From: Neisseriaceae bacterium CLB008
GTDB taxonomy: Bacteria; Pseudomonadota; Gammaproteobacteria; Burkholderiales; Neisseriaceae
Assembly: GCA_041228285.1 (NCBI GenBank)
Contig: CP166133.1
Span: forward strand, 992,001 to 1,056,000
Reading direction: 5' to 3'
Length of the DNA stretch: 64,000 nucleotides
The notes below the pieces were generated by a model that was not told the DNA's origin, did no database searches, and saw only the letters and a list, made by a program, of their open reading frames with translations. The stretch's first letter is position 1, and each line of letters opens with the position of its first letter. Shown one piece after another: positions 1 to 8,541 of this stretch. The position numbers and the translations under genes were made by a program.

Positions 1-1
1 G

Positions 2-1048
2 GTGATTGTGGCCGGTGCGATTGGCTTCACCGGTGGCTCTTCGGCACCAGAAGAAAAACAGCCTGACCAGCTTAATGCCAGCATTCAAAACAGCCAGCCT
101 AAAAACTTTGAGCAAGATAAGTTAAAGCTGGCCATGCAGGATGAAGAGCAGGCACAGCTTGAAGCTGAGCTGTTTAGTACTGAGCAGGCTGAAACGGATC
201 AGCCTGAGCATGTTGTTGGTGCGCAGGAACAAGGTGAAGTGGTTTATCAGTCCGCGCCAGCCTCTTCAGGTTCTAATGAGCCGGAACAAACGCCCAAAGA
301 CAGAAAGTTGCAAGGCGGTGTCCTTGTGTCACTGGGTAATGTTGCTGAAGCCTACACCGGTGATGGGGAGCAAGTAGACCCTAATTTCCAACAGGCGTCC
401 CAAAGTGGTAATTCACCCTTACAAGATCGGCTTAAACCCACCGTAACCATGAGCACCAACGCCATGAAGCGTGGCGACATGACTTATGTGATGCGTAAAG
501 GCACGAACATTGCTTGTACGTTGGAAACGCAAATCATCACCACACATCCAGGCTTAACCCGTTGTGTAGTGAATAAAGACGTTTACTCTGCCAACGGTAA
601 AGTGTTGTTGCTGGAACGTGGCAGCAGCATTAATGGCGAGCAGACCTCGGCCTTAGTTCAAGGTCAGGCGCGCGTATTTGTGCTGTGGAATGAGGTTGAA
701 ACACCAAATGGTGTACGTGTGGCCATTAACTCTCCTGGTGCAGGCCAGTTGGGTGCCGCTGGTCATTCGGCCCGAGTGAATAATCACTTCTGGCAACGTT
801 TTGGTGGGGCGATCTTGATTAGCTTGATTGGCGATGTGGCCGACAACATCAATAACCGTCAGCGTAATGGTGGTGAAATCACCTTCTCTAATTCTACCGA
901 TGCCGCCCAAGACATGGCCACGGAAGCACTAAAAAATAGCATCAACATTCCGCCCACCGGTTACGTAAATCACGGTTCATTGATTAACGTGATGGTGGCG
1001 CGTGACGTTGATTTTAGCAGTGTGTATGAACGTGTGACGCCTTATTAA
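2..1048 (+). CDS. virB10: VirB10/TrbI-type T4SS core protein (5' end outside window)
   Basis: C-terminal 348 residues of the VirB10 family, which spans the inner and outer membranes and forms the inner part of the type IV secretion core complex. The visible part opens in what looks like the single N-terminal membrane helix. A long Glu/Gln/Pro-rich periplasmic linker follows (residues about 15-145), then the conserved C-terminal beta-barrel domain with GTNIACTLET, a CVVNKDVYS block, VLLLERGS, VLWNEVETPNGV and the HFWQRFGGA helix that lines the outer-membrane pore. Full-length members have about 380-450 residues, so the start codon must lie left of base 1; the GTG at base 2 is not a credible start. 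A terminator follows, and virB11 comes next, the usual order. Confidence 0.93.
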   Translation: MIVAGAIGFTGGSSAPEEKQPDQLNASIQNSQPKNFEQDKLKLAMQDEEQAQLEAELFSTEQAETDQPEHVVGAQEQGEVVYQSAPASSGSNEPEQTPKDRKLQGGVLVSLGNVAEAYTGDGEQVDPNFQQASQSGNSPLQDRLKPTVTMSTNAMKRGDMTYVMRKGTNIACTLETQIITTHPGLTRCVVNKDVYSANGKVLLLERGSSINGEQTSALVQGQARVFVLWNEVETPNGVRVAINSPGAGQLGAAGHSARVNNHFWQRFGGAILISLIGDVADNINNRQRNGGEITFSNSTDAAQDMATEALKNSINIPPTGYVNHGSLINVMVARDVDFSSVYERVTPY

Positions 1049-1081
1049 CCTCGCCATATTAATTTTAGATTGAAACTCACT

Positions 1082-1110
1082 AAGCCCACCATTTTATGGT
1101 GGGCTTTTTA
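1082..1110 (+). terminator. Rho-independent terminator after virB10
   Basis: AAGCCCACCAT and its complement around a TTT loop, followed by a T-rich run. It separates virB10 from virB11 although both belong to the same transfer system. Confidence 0.75.
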
Positions 1111-1170
1111 AATTAAAACCCATTTCAACAAGTGGCTTTTGATTTACATCTCACAACAAAGGAGTAAGCA

Positions 1171-2262
1171 ATGACTGAATACAAGCCGGACGCCACGGTG
1201 AGAAACATGATGGCGAACCTGGGCCTAGATGATTACCTCAATCGGCCTGGCGTGACTGAGGTCATGATTAACCGACCTGGAGAAGTCTTTATTGAAGGCA
1301 GTGACGGCATTGTGAGGCTTGAAGACTCACGACTGACCTTAAGCAGCCTAACCAATTTTGCCAATGCGCTGACCATTTTTAACGGCAAGCACATCACCAT
1401 TAAAAGCCCTATGCATTCGGTGACGCTGCCGGATGGAGAGCGTGGCCACATTATGATGCCGCCTTCTTGTGAAGATGGCACCTTGGTCTTTGGCTTTCGT
1501 AAGCCGTCCAACAGTCGCTTTACGTTAGATGACTACATTGACAGTAAGCGAGTGCTGAATTTTAAAGATGTGGCCACCTATGGTAATCAAAACAAGCCAT
1601 CCGAAATTGAGATCAACGGCCAGCAGTTCCGTGATTTGGCCGACAAGATGAAGCTGCCTCATGATGTGCCGTTGCAGGCATGGCAGCTTGAAATGCTTGA
1701 GCATAAAGCCAATCGTGACTTGAATGCTTTTTTTGAATTGGCGGTTAAACATAAGCTAAACATTTGCATGGTCGGCGGTACCGGCTCCGGTAAAACCACG
1801 TTTACCAAAGCCGTGGCAGATATGGTGCCGGCTTCAGTACGCATCATCACCATTGAAGACACTCATGAGCTGGACTTACCAAATCATCCTAATCATTTGC
1901 ATCTATTCTTTAAAGAACACATCACGGCCAAAGCGGTGATTGCATCCTGTATGCGGTTAAAGCCTGATCGCATCTTTCTGACAGAGCTACGAGGAGATGA
2001 AGCTTGGGATTATCTGTCGGCACTTAATACAGGCCACCCTGGTGGCTTAACTTCGGTTCACGCCAATGATGCCTTATCGGTTCATTACCGCATTGCCCAG
2101 TTGGCCAAAGAGTCGTCCACCGGTCAGACGATGGACTACGACTACATTTTAAATTCCGTTAAAGCCACCATCGACATTGTGTGTTTCTTTGAAAAGACAC
2201 ACATGACCGAGCTTTACTTTGATCCTGTTGAAAAATTCTATGCCATGAGTGGGAGGGCCTAA
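1171..2262 (+). CDS. virB11: VirB11 T4SS ATPase
   Basis: Cytoplasmic hexameric traffic ATPase of the VirB11/PulE superfamily, which powers pilus assembly and substrate transfer at the inner-membrane face of the T4SS. 363 residues, normal for the family is about 340. The N-terminal domain shows PGVTEVMINRPGEVFIE. Walker A is GGTGSGKTT at residues 202-210, followed by the Asp box (IITIEDTHEL), the LTELRGDEAW Walker B region and the His box TGHPGGLTSVHAND. The ATG has a good AAAGGAG ribosome binding site seven bases upstream. The stop codon shares one base with the next start (TAATG), which implies translational coupling. Confidence 0.95.
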   Translation: MTEYKPDATVRNMMANLGLDDYLNRPGVTEVMINRPGEVFIEGSDGIVRLEDSRLTLSSLTNFANALTIFNGKHITIKSPMHSVTLPDGERGHIMMPPSCEDGTLVFGFRKPSNSRFTLDDYIDSKRVLNFKDVATYGNQNKPSEIEINGQQFRDLADKMKLPHDVPLQAWQLEMLEHKANRDLNAFFELAVKHKLNICMVGGTGSGKTTFTKAVADMVPASVRIITIEDTHELDLPNHPNHLHLFFKEHITAKAVIASCMRLKPDRIFLTELRGDEAWDYLSALNTGHPGGLTSVHANDALSVHYRIAQLAKESSTGQTMDYDYILNSVKATIDIVCFFEKTHMTELYFDPVEKFYAMSGRA

Positions 2263-2807
2263 TGTTTAAGAAGCTTAAAAGAATCCTGTTTTACTTTAGT
2301 GTTCTGATTTTATTTGGTGGGCTGCTTTGGAAGCTGCTTGCGATTGAAAACATCATTTTAACGATGCTGCTGATGGCTCTGGTTTCGGGTCTGGGCTGGG
2401 TACTCTTCACTGCTTATGTCAATCATAAAGCAGGCAGTCATCAGAGTGGCGTGCCCACTAAATACATTGCCGTTGAAAAGCTGCACTTTGCACGCAGTAT
2501 GTGCAAACGGCTTGATGAGTTCCGCGAGGACGTAGAGCTGATTTTTAATGATGCAGAACATGGTGCACCGTTGTTTAAAAAACACCCTCATTTGGTTGGC
2601 CACTTAGCCACGCAGGATGATTTCTTAATGCGCCTGTTTTATGAGGCCTATGGGTTCTATCCTGATCACAAGAATGATGCTGAGTGGGAAGCACTCATGA
2701 AGCAGCACGATCCTAAACGTTGTTCACCGTACATCCGGCCACGTTTATCGGTTTTAGGTGAATGTTGGTTGCCAGAGTATGTAGAAGCTAAAAAGGAAAA
2801 AGCATGA
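2262..2807 (+). CDS. Membrane protein of the transfer operon, unknown function
   Basis: A 181-residue protein with two hydrophobic segments close to the N-terminus (about residues 8-25 and 30-50) and a soluble C-terminal region rich in charged and aromatic residues. I do not recognise the family. It is coupled to virB11 by a one-base overlap and to the nuclease gene by a four-base overlap (ATGA), so it is part of one transcription unit. It could be a T4SS accessory factor at the inner membrane; this is inference from position only. Confidence 0.8.
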   Translation: MFKKLKRILFYFSVLILFGGLLWKLLAIENIILTMLLMALVSGLGWVLFTAYVNHKAGSHQSGVPTKYIAVEKLHFARSMCKRLDEFREDVELIFNDAEHGAPLFKKHPHLVGHLATQDDFLMRLFYEAYGFYPDHKNDAEWEALMKQHDPKRCSPYIRPRLSVLGECWLPEYVEAKKEKA

Positions 2808-3283
2808 AGCATTGGTTAGTGCTTGTAGGCATCTTATTCATTGGCAGCGCTCAGGCAGCTACATTGGGATGCAAAGTGATTCATGTGGCTGATGGTGACA
2901 CAGTGACGTGTTTGTTGGCCAACAAGAAAAAAGAACGTATTCGGCTGGCCGACATTGATGCACCAGAAAGCAAACAAGCCTTTGGTAACCAGTCCAAGCA
3001 GTTCTTGGCCAAGATGGTGCATGGTCAGCAGATCGCCGTCAAAACCAGCGGCAAAGACCAGTATGGCCGCTTGGTTGGCACGCTGTATTTGAATGGCCAA
3101 GACGTAAATTACGTCATGGTGCGATCGGGTATGGCTTGGGTTTATAAGGAGTACTCAAAGAACCCTAAATATTACTTGGCACAGCGGAATGCCCAAAAGG
3201 CCAAGCTGGGCTTGTGGCGTGATCCTAAACCTATTTATCCGAGTGAGTTTAGACGGCAAGCGAAACGAATGAAACAACATTAA
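2804..3283 (+). CDS. Secreted thermonuclease-like (SNase) nuclease
   Basis: A 159-residue staphylococcal-nuclease-fold protein with an N-terminal signal peptide ending near SAQA. SNase landmarks are present: the DGDT metal-site segment, RLADIDAPE carrying the first catalytic Arg and the Glu, and DQYGRLVG carrying the second Arg. The family hydrolyses DNA and RNA with Ca2+. Nuclease genes of this fold recur in conjugative plasmids and ICEs, including the IncP ParB-type nuclease. In this operon a periplasmic location is predicted; a role in clearing extracellular or periplasmic DNA is inference. Confidence 0.9.
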   Translation: MKHWLVLVGILFIGSAQAATLGCKVIHVADGDTVTCLLANKKKERIRLADIDAPESKQAFGNQSKQFLAKMVHGQQIAVKTSGKDQYGRLVGTLYLNGQDVNYVMVRSGMAWVYKEYSKNPKYYLAQRNAQKAKLGLWRDPKPIYPSEFRRQAKRMKQH

Positions 3284-3308
3284 TGGCCCATGTGGGCCAT
3301 TTTTATTT
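3283..3308 (+). terminator. Terminator after nuclease gene
   Basis: Perfect hairpin ATGGCCCA/TGGGCCAT followed by TTTTATTT, starting at the nuclease stop codon. Confidence 0.75.
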
Positions 3309-3317
3309 GAGGTAAGC

Positions 3318-4010
3318 ATGGACGAATATTTAAAGAAAATCATCAGCAAGATTGAGAAGTGTCTGGCTTTGGCCAAGAGTTCAAATGAGCATGAGGCAGC
3401 AGTGGCATTGGGCCAAGCGCGTAAGCTTATGCAAGAGCATAACGTGGACTACATCGATATTGCCGTGGCCAAGGTGGCCGAAGCAGAAACCAGTAAAGTG
3501 GCTGAAGCCATGCCTGATTGGCAGTGGTCATTTGCTCATCTGATTGCTGACGCGTTTAACAGCAAGATGTACCAGGGCTGGCACAACGGTGCCCGCTGTA
3601 TCAAATTCTATGGCTTGGCCAACAATGCTTTGTTTGCCAGCTATGCCTTTGAAGCGTTGATGCCTCGTTTAAAAAAGGCTAGGCGTGAGTACATGGCCAC
3701 TGAGTTAAAACGGGTACGGGTGCGAGCGAATAAGACCTATCGAGCAGATCAGTTCTGTAAGGGGTGGGTGTCTACAGTGCGCCGTAAGATCGATCAACTA
3801 GGGTTTAGCCCTGACGAAGCGCAGGTGCTCGATGACTATAAAGAGAAGCGCTTGCAGTTATCGACGGGCAAAGCGTTAGTGGCAAAACCTAAAACCAGCG
3901 GCCTTAAAAGTGATGACAGCGATTTTATTAAGGGCCGTGCTGCTGGCTCATCCGTAGATTTGTACATGCCGGTTAATCAAGAGGCTGAGCTGGCCTTGCT
4001 GGCCGGTTAA
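3318..4010 (+). CDS. DUF2786 domain protein
   Basis: 230 residues. The N-terminal 45 residues match the DUF2786 helical motif (KIEKCLALAKSSNEHEAAVALGQARKLM). The middle part resembles the domain usually found behind it (aromatic-rich, with YGLANNALFASYAFEAL), and the C-terminus is Lys-rich. DUF2786 proteins are common on phages, plasmids and ICEs and have no proven biochemical role. Ribosome binding site GAGGTAAGC precedes the ATG. It has its own flanking terminators and so may be expressed apart from the T4SS operon. Confidence 0.85.
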   Translation: MDEYLKKIISKIEKCLALAKSSNEHEAAVALGQARKLMQEHNVDYIDIAVAKVAEAETSKVAEAMPDWQWSFAHLIADAFNSKMYQGWHNGARCIKFYGLANNALFASYAFEALMPRLKKARREYMATELKRVRVRANKTYRADQFCKGWVSTVRRKIDQLGFSPDEAQVLDDYKEKRLQLSTGKALVAKPKTSGLKSDDSDFIKGRAAGSSVDLYMPVNQEAELALLAG

Positions 4011-4025
4011 TCAGCCGACCTAGCT

Positions 4026-4054
4026 GCCCTCAGTAAAGCACTGAGGGCTTTTTA
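4026..4054 (+). terminator. Terminator after DUF2786 gene
   Basis: GCCCTCAGT/ACTGAGGGC hairpin with a five-base loop followed by TTTTTA. Confidence 0.75.
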
Positions 4055-4093
4055 TGCTTACGCATCATCATGAAATGAATACAAGGAATCGTT

Positions 4094-4996
4094 ATGTTTT
4101 TTAAGCAATTATCTTTTTACCCACTGAATAAGGCTAACTTGCCTGAAATTGAAACCATTGTGGCCAAGCTGAGCGAAGCCCAGTTTGGCCCTTGTATGGG
4201 GTTAGATTGGTTTACTGAAGGGTTTGCTCCAGCGGTTGTGTTCGATGAGCGCCTGGCCTTCAGTACAGGCCAGAGTCATTTGATCGCGCTAAAGAAGGAA
4301 GCCAAAGTGTTGCCTAGCTCAGTCATTAAAGATGCGCTCAATGAAAAGGTTAGCCTAATTGAAAAAGAAGAAGCCCGCACCGTAGGCCGTAAAGAAAAGA
4401 TGGCGCTTAAAGAGGCCATTACCGATGACTTGTTGCCCCGTGCCTTTACTAAAAGTAGTCGCACGAATGCTCTGTTTGACTATGACCGTGGCTATTTGAT
4501 TGTAGACAGTGCCTCAGCTAACAAGGCGGAAGGCATGCTCAGCAAGATTCGCCAGGCGTTAGGTGGCCTAGAAGCCACTCTGCCTCATACCGAGATTTCG
4601 CCCTCAACCTTGATGACCAATTGGCTGTTGGCTGGTCAGGCAGAAGGTCATTTTGAATTAGACAGTGATTGCGTTCAGCGTGGCACCGGTTACGTGGCAG
4701 CGACTGTTCGGATTGCCAAGCAAGACTTAACCGAAGAAGAAGTCACCAACCACGTTAAGACGGGCAAAGTAGTCACCCAGTTGGGCCTTGTGTGGCAGGA
4801 ACGTATTCGCTTCATCTTAACCGATCAGCTAAGCCTTAAGCGTATCCAATATTTAGACGTGCTTCAGGACGAGGCCAGCGAGCAGGGCGAAGACCTGGCA
4901 AGCCTGACAACGGCCAGCCAAATCATCATGACTGAAAACCTTGGGGCTTTGCTTGATGAGTTGATCGGCTATCTTGGTGGGTTGCAAAAGTCATGA
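4094..4996 (+). CDS. rdgC: RdgC-like recombination-associated protein
   Basis: 300 residues, close to the roughly 303 of E. coli RdgC. RdgC is a ring-shaped double-strand DNA-binding protein that restrains RecA. Family blocks recognised by eye: the ARKEEKILPSSVIK-type segment (here LKKEAKVLPSSVIKDAL), the DDLLPRAF segment, IVDSASANKAEGML, SPSTLMTNWL, KQDLTEEEVTNHVKTGKVVTQL and the SLKRIQYLD block. Encoded just before ssb in the element, so it probably modulates recombination of incoming or excised element DNA. Also typical of conjugative elements and temperate phages. Confidence 0.88.
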   Translation: MFFKQLSFYPLNKANLPEIETIVAKLSEAQFGPCMGLDWFTEGFAPAVVFDERLAFSTGQSHLIALKKEAKVLPSSVIKDALNEKVSLIEKEEARTVGRKEKMALKEAITDDLLPRAFTKSSRTNALFDYDRGYLIVDSASANKAEGMLSKIRQALGGLEATLPHTEISPSTLMTNWLLAGQAEGHFELDSDCVQRGTGYVAATVRIAKQDLTEEEVTNHVKTGKVVTQLGLVWQERIRFILTDQLSLKRIQYLDVLQDEASEQGEDLASLTTASQIIMTENLGALLDELIGYLGGLQKS

Positions 4997-5036
4997 CTGG
5001 CCCTTACTCAAATCTTAATCAATAAAGGATTTTTTA

Positions 5037-5429
5037 ATGCCTTATTTAAATAAAATCACAGTCATGGGTAATTTAGGTAAAGACCCTGAATTACGCTATC
5101 TACCCGACTCAACCGCCACCGTAAATGTACCCATTGCGTACTCAGAAAAACGTACGGATAAACAAACGGGGGAAGTAAAGGAAAGCATTGAATGGTTCAT
5201 TGCTTTATTTTATGGCGGCGCTGCTGAAGCAGTGCATCGCTACATGCATAAAGGTGACTGTATTCAGGTACACGGTAAGCTTCGCACTCGGCAGTATGTT
5301 GACCAGCAAAATCGACCCAGAACCACCGTTGAAATTTTGGTGAGTGAGTTTCAAATGATTTACACCAAACCCAAAGGTACGGGCAGCACAGACGTTAATG
5401 ACCCTGACAGCATTCACCAACACCTATAA
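5037..5429 (+). CDS. ssb: Single-stranded DNA-binding protein
   Basis: 130-residue SSB with a full OB fold: LNKITVMGNLGKDPELRYL at the N-terminus, the EWFIALFYGGAAEAVHRYMHKG core and GKLRTRQYVDQQ. It is shorter than chromosomal SSBs (about 170). The acidic C-terminal tip (DDDIPF-type) that recruits repair and replication partners is missing; the protein ends in DSIHQHL. It probably coats transferred single-stranded element DNA. AGGA-type ribosome binding site before ATG; terminator directly behind. Confidence 0.95.
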   Translation: MPYLNKITVMGNLGKDPELRYLPDSTATVNVPIAYSEKRTDKQTGEVKESIEWFIALFYGGAAEAVHRYMHKGDCIQVHGKLRTRQYVDQQNRPRTTVEILVSEFQMIYTKPKGTGSTDVNDPDSIHQHL

Positions 5430-5456
5430 AGGCCTGACTTGTTCAGGTCTTTTTTA
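5430..5456 (+). terminator. Terminator after ssb
   Basis: AGGCCTGA-CTTG-TTCAGGTCT hairpin followed by six T. Confidence 0.75.
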
Positions 5457-5470
5457 TTTCAGGAGACACG

Positions 5471-7486
5471 ATGAAACAAAAAATGATCGCAGTTTTGATC
5501 TTGATTCCGCTGATGGTGCTCATGGTGGGTGGGGCTGTTCAGTTTGTGGCCAGTATCGTGCTGATTGAGTGGCTGGGCTTAAAGGCCCAGCCTTCTCTAA
5601 CCCTACTGTACAACGCCTTTCAAGTTTGGGGTTGGGATCAGGTGCCGGCAGCTTCAGCTTTACCTTATCGAGCCACATTGGTAGGGGCGACGGTGTTGTC
5701 GTTGTTGCCAATCCCAATGGTGCTGATGGGCGTGTTCATGAAGCCTAAGCGCGAACTACACGGTAGCACCCGTTTTGCCAATGCGGCAGAGATCAATATG
5801 GCCAGTTTAACCAAGGTTAAGTTTGAGCGGCCAGATATTCTTCTGGGTAAATATAAGGGCAAGTATTTACGATGGGGCGGCAATGAGTTTGCTTACCTGG
5901 CCGCACCGACCCGTTCAGGTAAGGGGGTGGGTTTTGTGATCCCGAATTGCCTTCATTACCGTGACAGCATGGTGGTTTTTGACCCCAAGCTTGAGAACTT
6001 CCTACTGACCGCCGGTTATAGAGCCAAGCATGGTCAAAAGGTGTTCTTATTTAATCCCAGCGGCCGCACACCCGAGCATGAGACACGGCCCAATGCCCCT
6101 TTGGTCAGCCATCGCTGGAACCCCATGACTTATATTCGGCGCAACCCGATTTACACCTATAAAGACGCCATGAACATGGCCAATATCTTTTATACCAAGG
6201 GAGCCAATGACAGCGGCAGCTCAATGTTCTTTACCGAGTCAGCCCAAAAGCTCTTTGTGGGTTTGGTGCTTTACCTGGTGGAGACGGAAGAGGAGCGGCG
6301 AGGCAATCCCAAAGGCAGTGTGACCTTGGCCAATCTGTTTCGGTTAACGTCACCCAGTACCGGCCAGGCGTTTCATGAGTGGGTTAAAGAGGAGGTGACC
6401 AAACGCCAACAGCAGCCAGGTACGCGGCTTAGTGATCGTTGTGAAACCTTGCTGCTTGGCTTTGCCAACGGTAATGCCAAAACCGGCTCTGATGTACTGG
6501 CTACGTTGACGGCACCGCTGTCTATCTTTCTTGATCCGGTTGTTGAGGCGGCAACGTCTGACGATGACTTTTATCTTGATGAGCTACGCAAGCAGCGCAT
6601 GACGGTTTATCTGGGCGTGCTGCCTACAGAGACGGGCACCTTCAGTCGATTAACGAACCTATTTTTTAGTCAGCTCATCGACATCAACGTGGCTCAGGGC
6701 TTGCCAGAGAATAATCCGGCTTTGAAGTATCAGTGCCTCATGATGATTGATGAATTTACCGCTCTTGGTGTAGTGCCGGCGATTGAACGTGGCGTGTCCT
6801 TTATTGCCGGCTACGAGCTTCGGTTGCTGATTATTTTTCAGAGTCCATCCCAGATTACCAGGCTGTATACCAAAGAAGGCACTCGTACCTTCTTCACCAA
6901 CTTCGGCTGCCAGATCGTATTCCCACCTCGGGATCAGAGTGATGCCAATGAGTATAGTGAACTGATCGGCTATGAGACTTTTAAAGCCCGATCCATTTCA
7001 CGCTCTCAAGGCCGAGGCAGTGGCCGCAGCTACAGTGACAGTGAACAAAAGCGTGCGGTGATGTTGCCGGATGAGCTGAAGCTGATGCCCAAGGAAGACT
7101 GCATCATCAGCTTAAACAGCAGCCGACCCATCTACGCTCAAAAGATTCGTTACTTTACCGATCCGGTCTTTATGAAACGGGTGAGCTGGGCCGTGCCTGA
7201 AATCCCTGTTCTAGACATTCAATTACGCCACATTCCGGTGGCGCATCAAAACATCGTGGCTCAATACGTGCCGGCCGATCAGTTGGCCACTACCGGCTTG
7301 GCTGACACCTGTAACCAGGGCGAGCTGCTTGAGGCTGTGCTTAATAGCCTTATTCCGGCAGATAGCCACCCTGACTATGTGCAAGCCATCAGTGAGACCG
7401 TGCAGGCTAATTTGGCCGACGTGGGCATTGATTCCATGCCCACCATTAGCCGCTTACTAGGCAATGCTAAAGGACTTAAAGGATAA
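5471..7486 (+). CDS. virD4: VirD4/TraG type IV coupling protein
   Basis: 671 residues. Inner-membrane hexameric ATPase that links the relaxosome to the T4SS. Two N-terminal membrane helices (about residues 5-30 and 65-90), then the RecA-like motor. Walker A is PTRSGKGVG near residue 147, Walker B MMIDEFTALG near residue 424, followed by the QSPSQITRLY segment typical of TraG. The C-terminal about 100 residues are variable and probably bind the relaxase or the polyvalent protein. The GGAGACACG ribosome binding site precedes the ATG. Confidence 0.96.
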   Translation: MKQKMIAVLILIPLMVLMVGGAVQFVASIVLIEWLGLKAQPSLTLLYNAFQVWGWDQVPAASALPYRATLVGATVLSLLPIPMVLMGVFMKPKRELHGSTRFANAAEINMASLTKVKFERPDILLGKYKGKYLRWGGNEFAYLAAPTRSGKGVGFVIPNCLHYRDSMVVFDPKLENFLLTAGYRAKHGQKVFLFNPSGRTPEHETRPNAPLVSHRWNPMTYIRRNPIYTYKDAMNMANIFYTKGANDSGSSMFFTESAQKLFVGLVLYLVETEEERRGNPKGSVTLANLFRLTSPSTGQAFHEWVKEEVTKRQQQPGTRLSDRCETLLLGFANGNAKTGSDVLATLTAPLSIFLDPVVEAATSDDDFYLDELRKQRMTVYLGVLPTETGTFSRLTNLFFSQLIDINVAQGLPENNPALKYQCLMMIDEFTALGVVPAIERGVSFIAGYELRLLIIFQSPSQITRLYTKEGTRTFFTNFGCQIVFPPRDQSDANEYSELIGYETFKARSISRSQGRGSGRSYSDSEQKRAVMLPDELKLMPKEDCIISLNSSRPIYAQKIRYFTDPVFMKRVSWAVPEIPVLDIQLRHIPVAHQNIVAQYVPADQLATTGLADTCNQGELLEAVLNSLIPADSHPDYVQAISETVQANLADVGIDSMPTISRLLGNAKGLKG

Positions 7487-7491
7487 AATAT

Positions 7492-8016
7492 ATGGATAAT
7501 AGTTTTAAACTTAATTATTGGTGGCATTTCAAACTAGCTGCATTTTGTGTTGCTGTGATGCTTTTTACGCAGGTTGTTTTTTTACAAGATAGGGCTATTT
7601 ATGATGAGGCTTTTCAACATGCATTCTTTTACTTAGCCTTAAAAATAGGCGCTACAATTTTATTTGCGCCTCTATTTTGGACAATACAGTGTCTAAGAGA
7701 TTTTCTTTATTGGCCTAATATTTTGAGTATTGAACAGAGGAAATATTGGTATGCAATGAATATTGAAAATATATCGCTATTAGGTAAGGCCGAGGTGGTA
7801 AGTTTTTATAATAAAAGAATGTTTTCCTATGTGGCTAAATATGTTTTTTTTATAGGATGCCTATTTCTAATTCATAGATTAATTAATATTGAAAATCCAT
7901 TAAACAATATCATTGATGGGGCTATTTTTTATTTATGCGGTTCTGCAATTTTGGCCTTATTGACGGCGTTATTGGTTAATCTAAGTAATAAGTCAAAAAA
8001 AATCAGGACTAAATAA
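7492..8016 (+). CDS. AT-rich membrane protein, unknown
   Basis: 174 residues with several hydrophobic segments (about residues 12-32, 45-68, 115-130 and 142-160), so a polytopic inner-membrane protein. I do not recognise the family. The base composition and codon use are far more AT-rich than the flanking virD4 and primase genes, which suggests a separate origin. It starts five bases after virD4, yet faces a convergent membrane-protein gene. Possible roles are exclusion or a phage/plasmid-defence accessory; nothing in the sequence decides. Confidence 0.7.
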   Translation: MDNSFKLNYWWHFKLAAFCVAVMLFTQVVFLQDRAIYDEAFQHAFFYLALKIGATILFAPLFWTIQCLRDFLYWPNILSIEQRKYWYAMNIENISLLGKAEVVSFYNKRMFSYVAKYVFFIGCLFLIHRLINIENPLNNIIDGAIFYLCGSAILALLTALLVNLSNKSKKIRTK

Positions 8017-8034
8017 ATATCCTGATTTTTTTGT
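7996..8034. terminator. Bidirectional terminator between convergent membrane genes
   Basis: AAAAAATCAGGA and TCCTGATTTTTT flank an AT loop, giving a stem with a T run on both strands. It serves the + gene ending at 8016 and the - gene ending at 8036. Confidence 0.7.
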
Positions 8035-8035
8035 T

Positions 8036-8425
8036 TTATCGTTCTGAGCGATACGTGAGAAAAAGGCCAATCCCTATGATTGCAAAAAAAACCAGAGTTT
8101 GTATCCAACTTTCCCCATACCATTTAATTTCAATGAATGAAAATCCATCTTCTGATTTGCCAGCCCATTTATTCAAAGCGGGGATGAAGCTATAAAAAAT
8201 AGCAGCCAAATATAATGAAAATGGCCATTTGATATTAATGCTATTTTGGTTTAAAAAGTAAGCAAAGAATAGAAAAACTATTGTTGAAATAAATAGTTTA
8301 CAAATAATTTCCATCGCTATTGTGAAATTTAAGCCGAGTGTTTGGGAAAACCAAACAACTACTACAAGTAGGAGGAGAGTTAAACATATAACGATCATTC
8401 CTGTTGAGTCTGATTGCCGCATCAT
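8036..8425 (-). CDS. Small four-helix membrane protein, unknown
   Basis: 129 residues, almost all hydrophobic, with about four predicted membrane helices (residues about 10-30, 38-58, 68-84, 105-125). AT-rich like its convergent neighbour. Family not recognised. It is one of the few minus-strand genes in the transfer half of the element, so it is probably expressed on its own from the AT-rich spacer at 8430-8470, which has ATAATC repeats. Such isolated membrane genes can encode entry or surface exclusion; inference only. Confidence 0.65.
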   Translation of the reverse strand: MMRQSDSTGMIVICLTLLLLVVVVWFSQTLGLNFTIAMEIICKLFISTIVFLFFAYFLNQNSINIKWPFSLYLAAIFYSFIPALNKWAGKSEDGFSFIEIKWYGESWIQTLVFFAIIGIGLFLTYRSER

Positions 8426-8500
8426 TTCCCTTATTTATTAAATCATAATCATAATCATCATATGATATATGGGATAAATGCTGATGGCAAATTTTATGAT

Positions 8501-8528
8501 GCCGCCTTTATGGGCGGCAATTTTATTT
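8501..8528 (+). terminator. Hairpin in front of primase gene
   Basis: GCCGCC-TTTATG-GGCGGC followed by AATTTTATTT. No + strand gene feeds into it directly, so it may insulate the primase gene or form part of its leader. Confidence 0.4.
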
Positions 8529-8541
8529 GGAGTACATGAAT

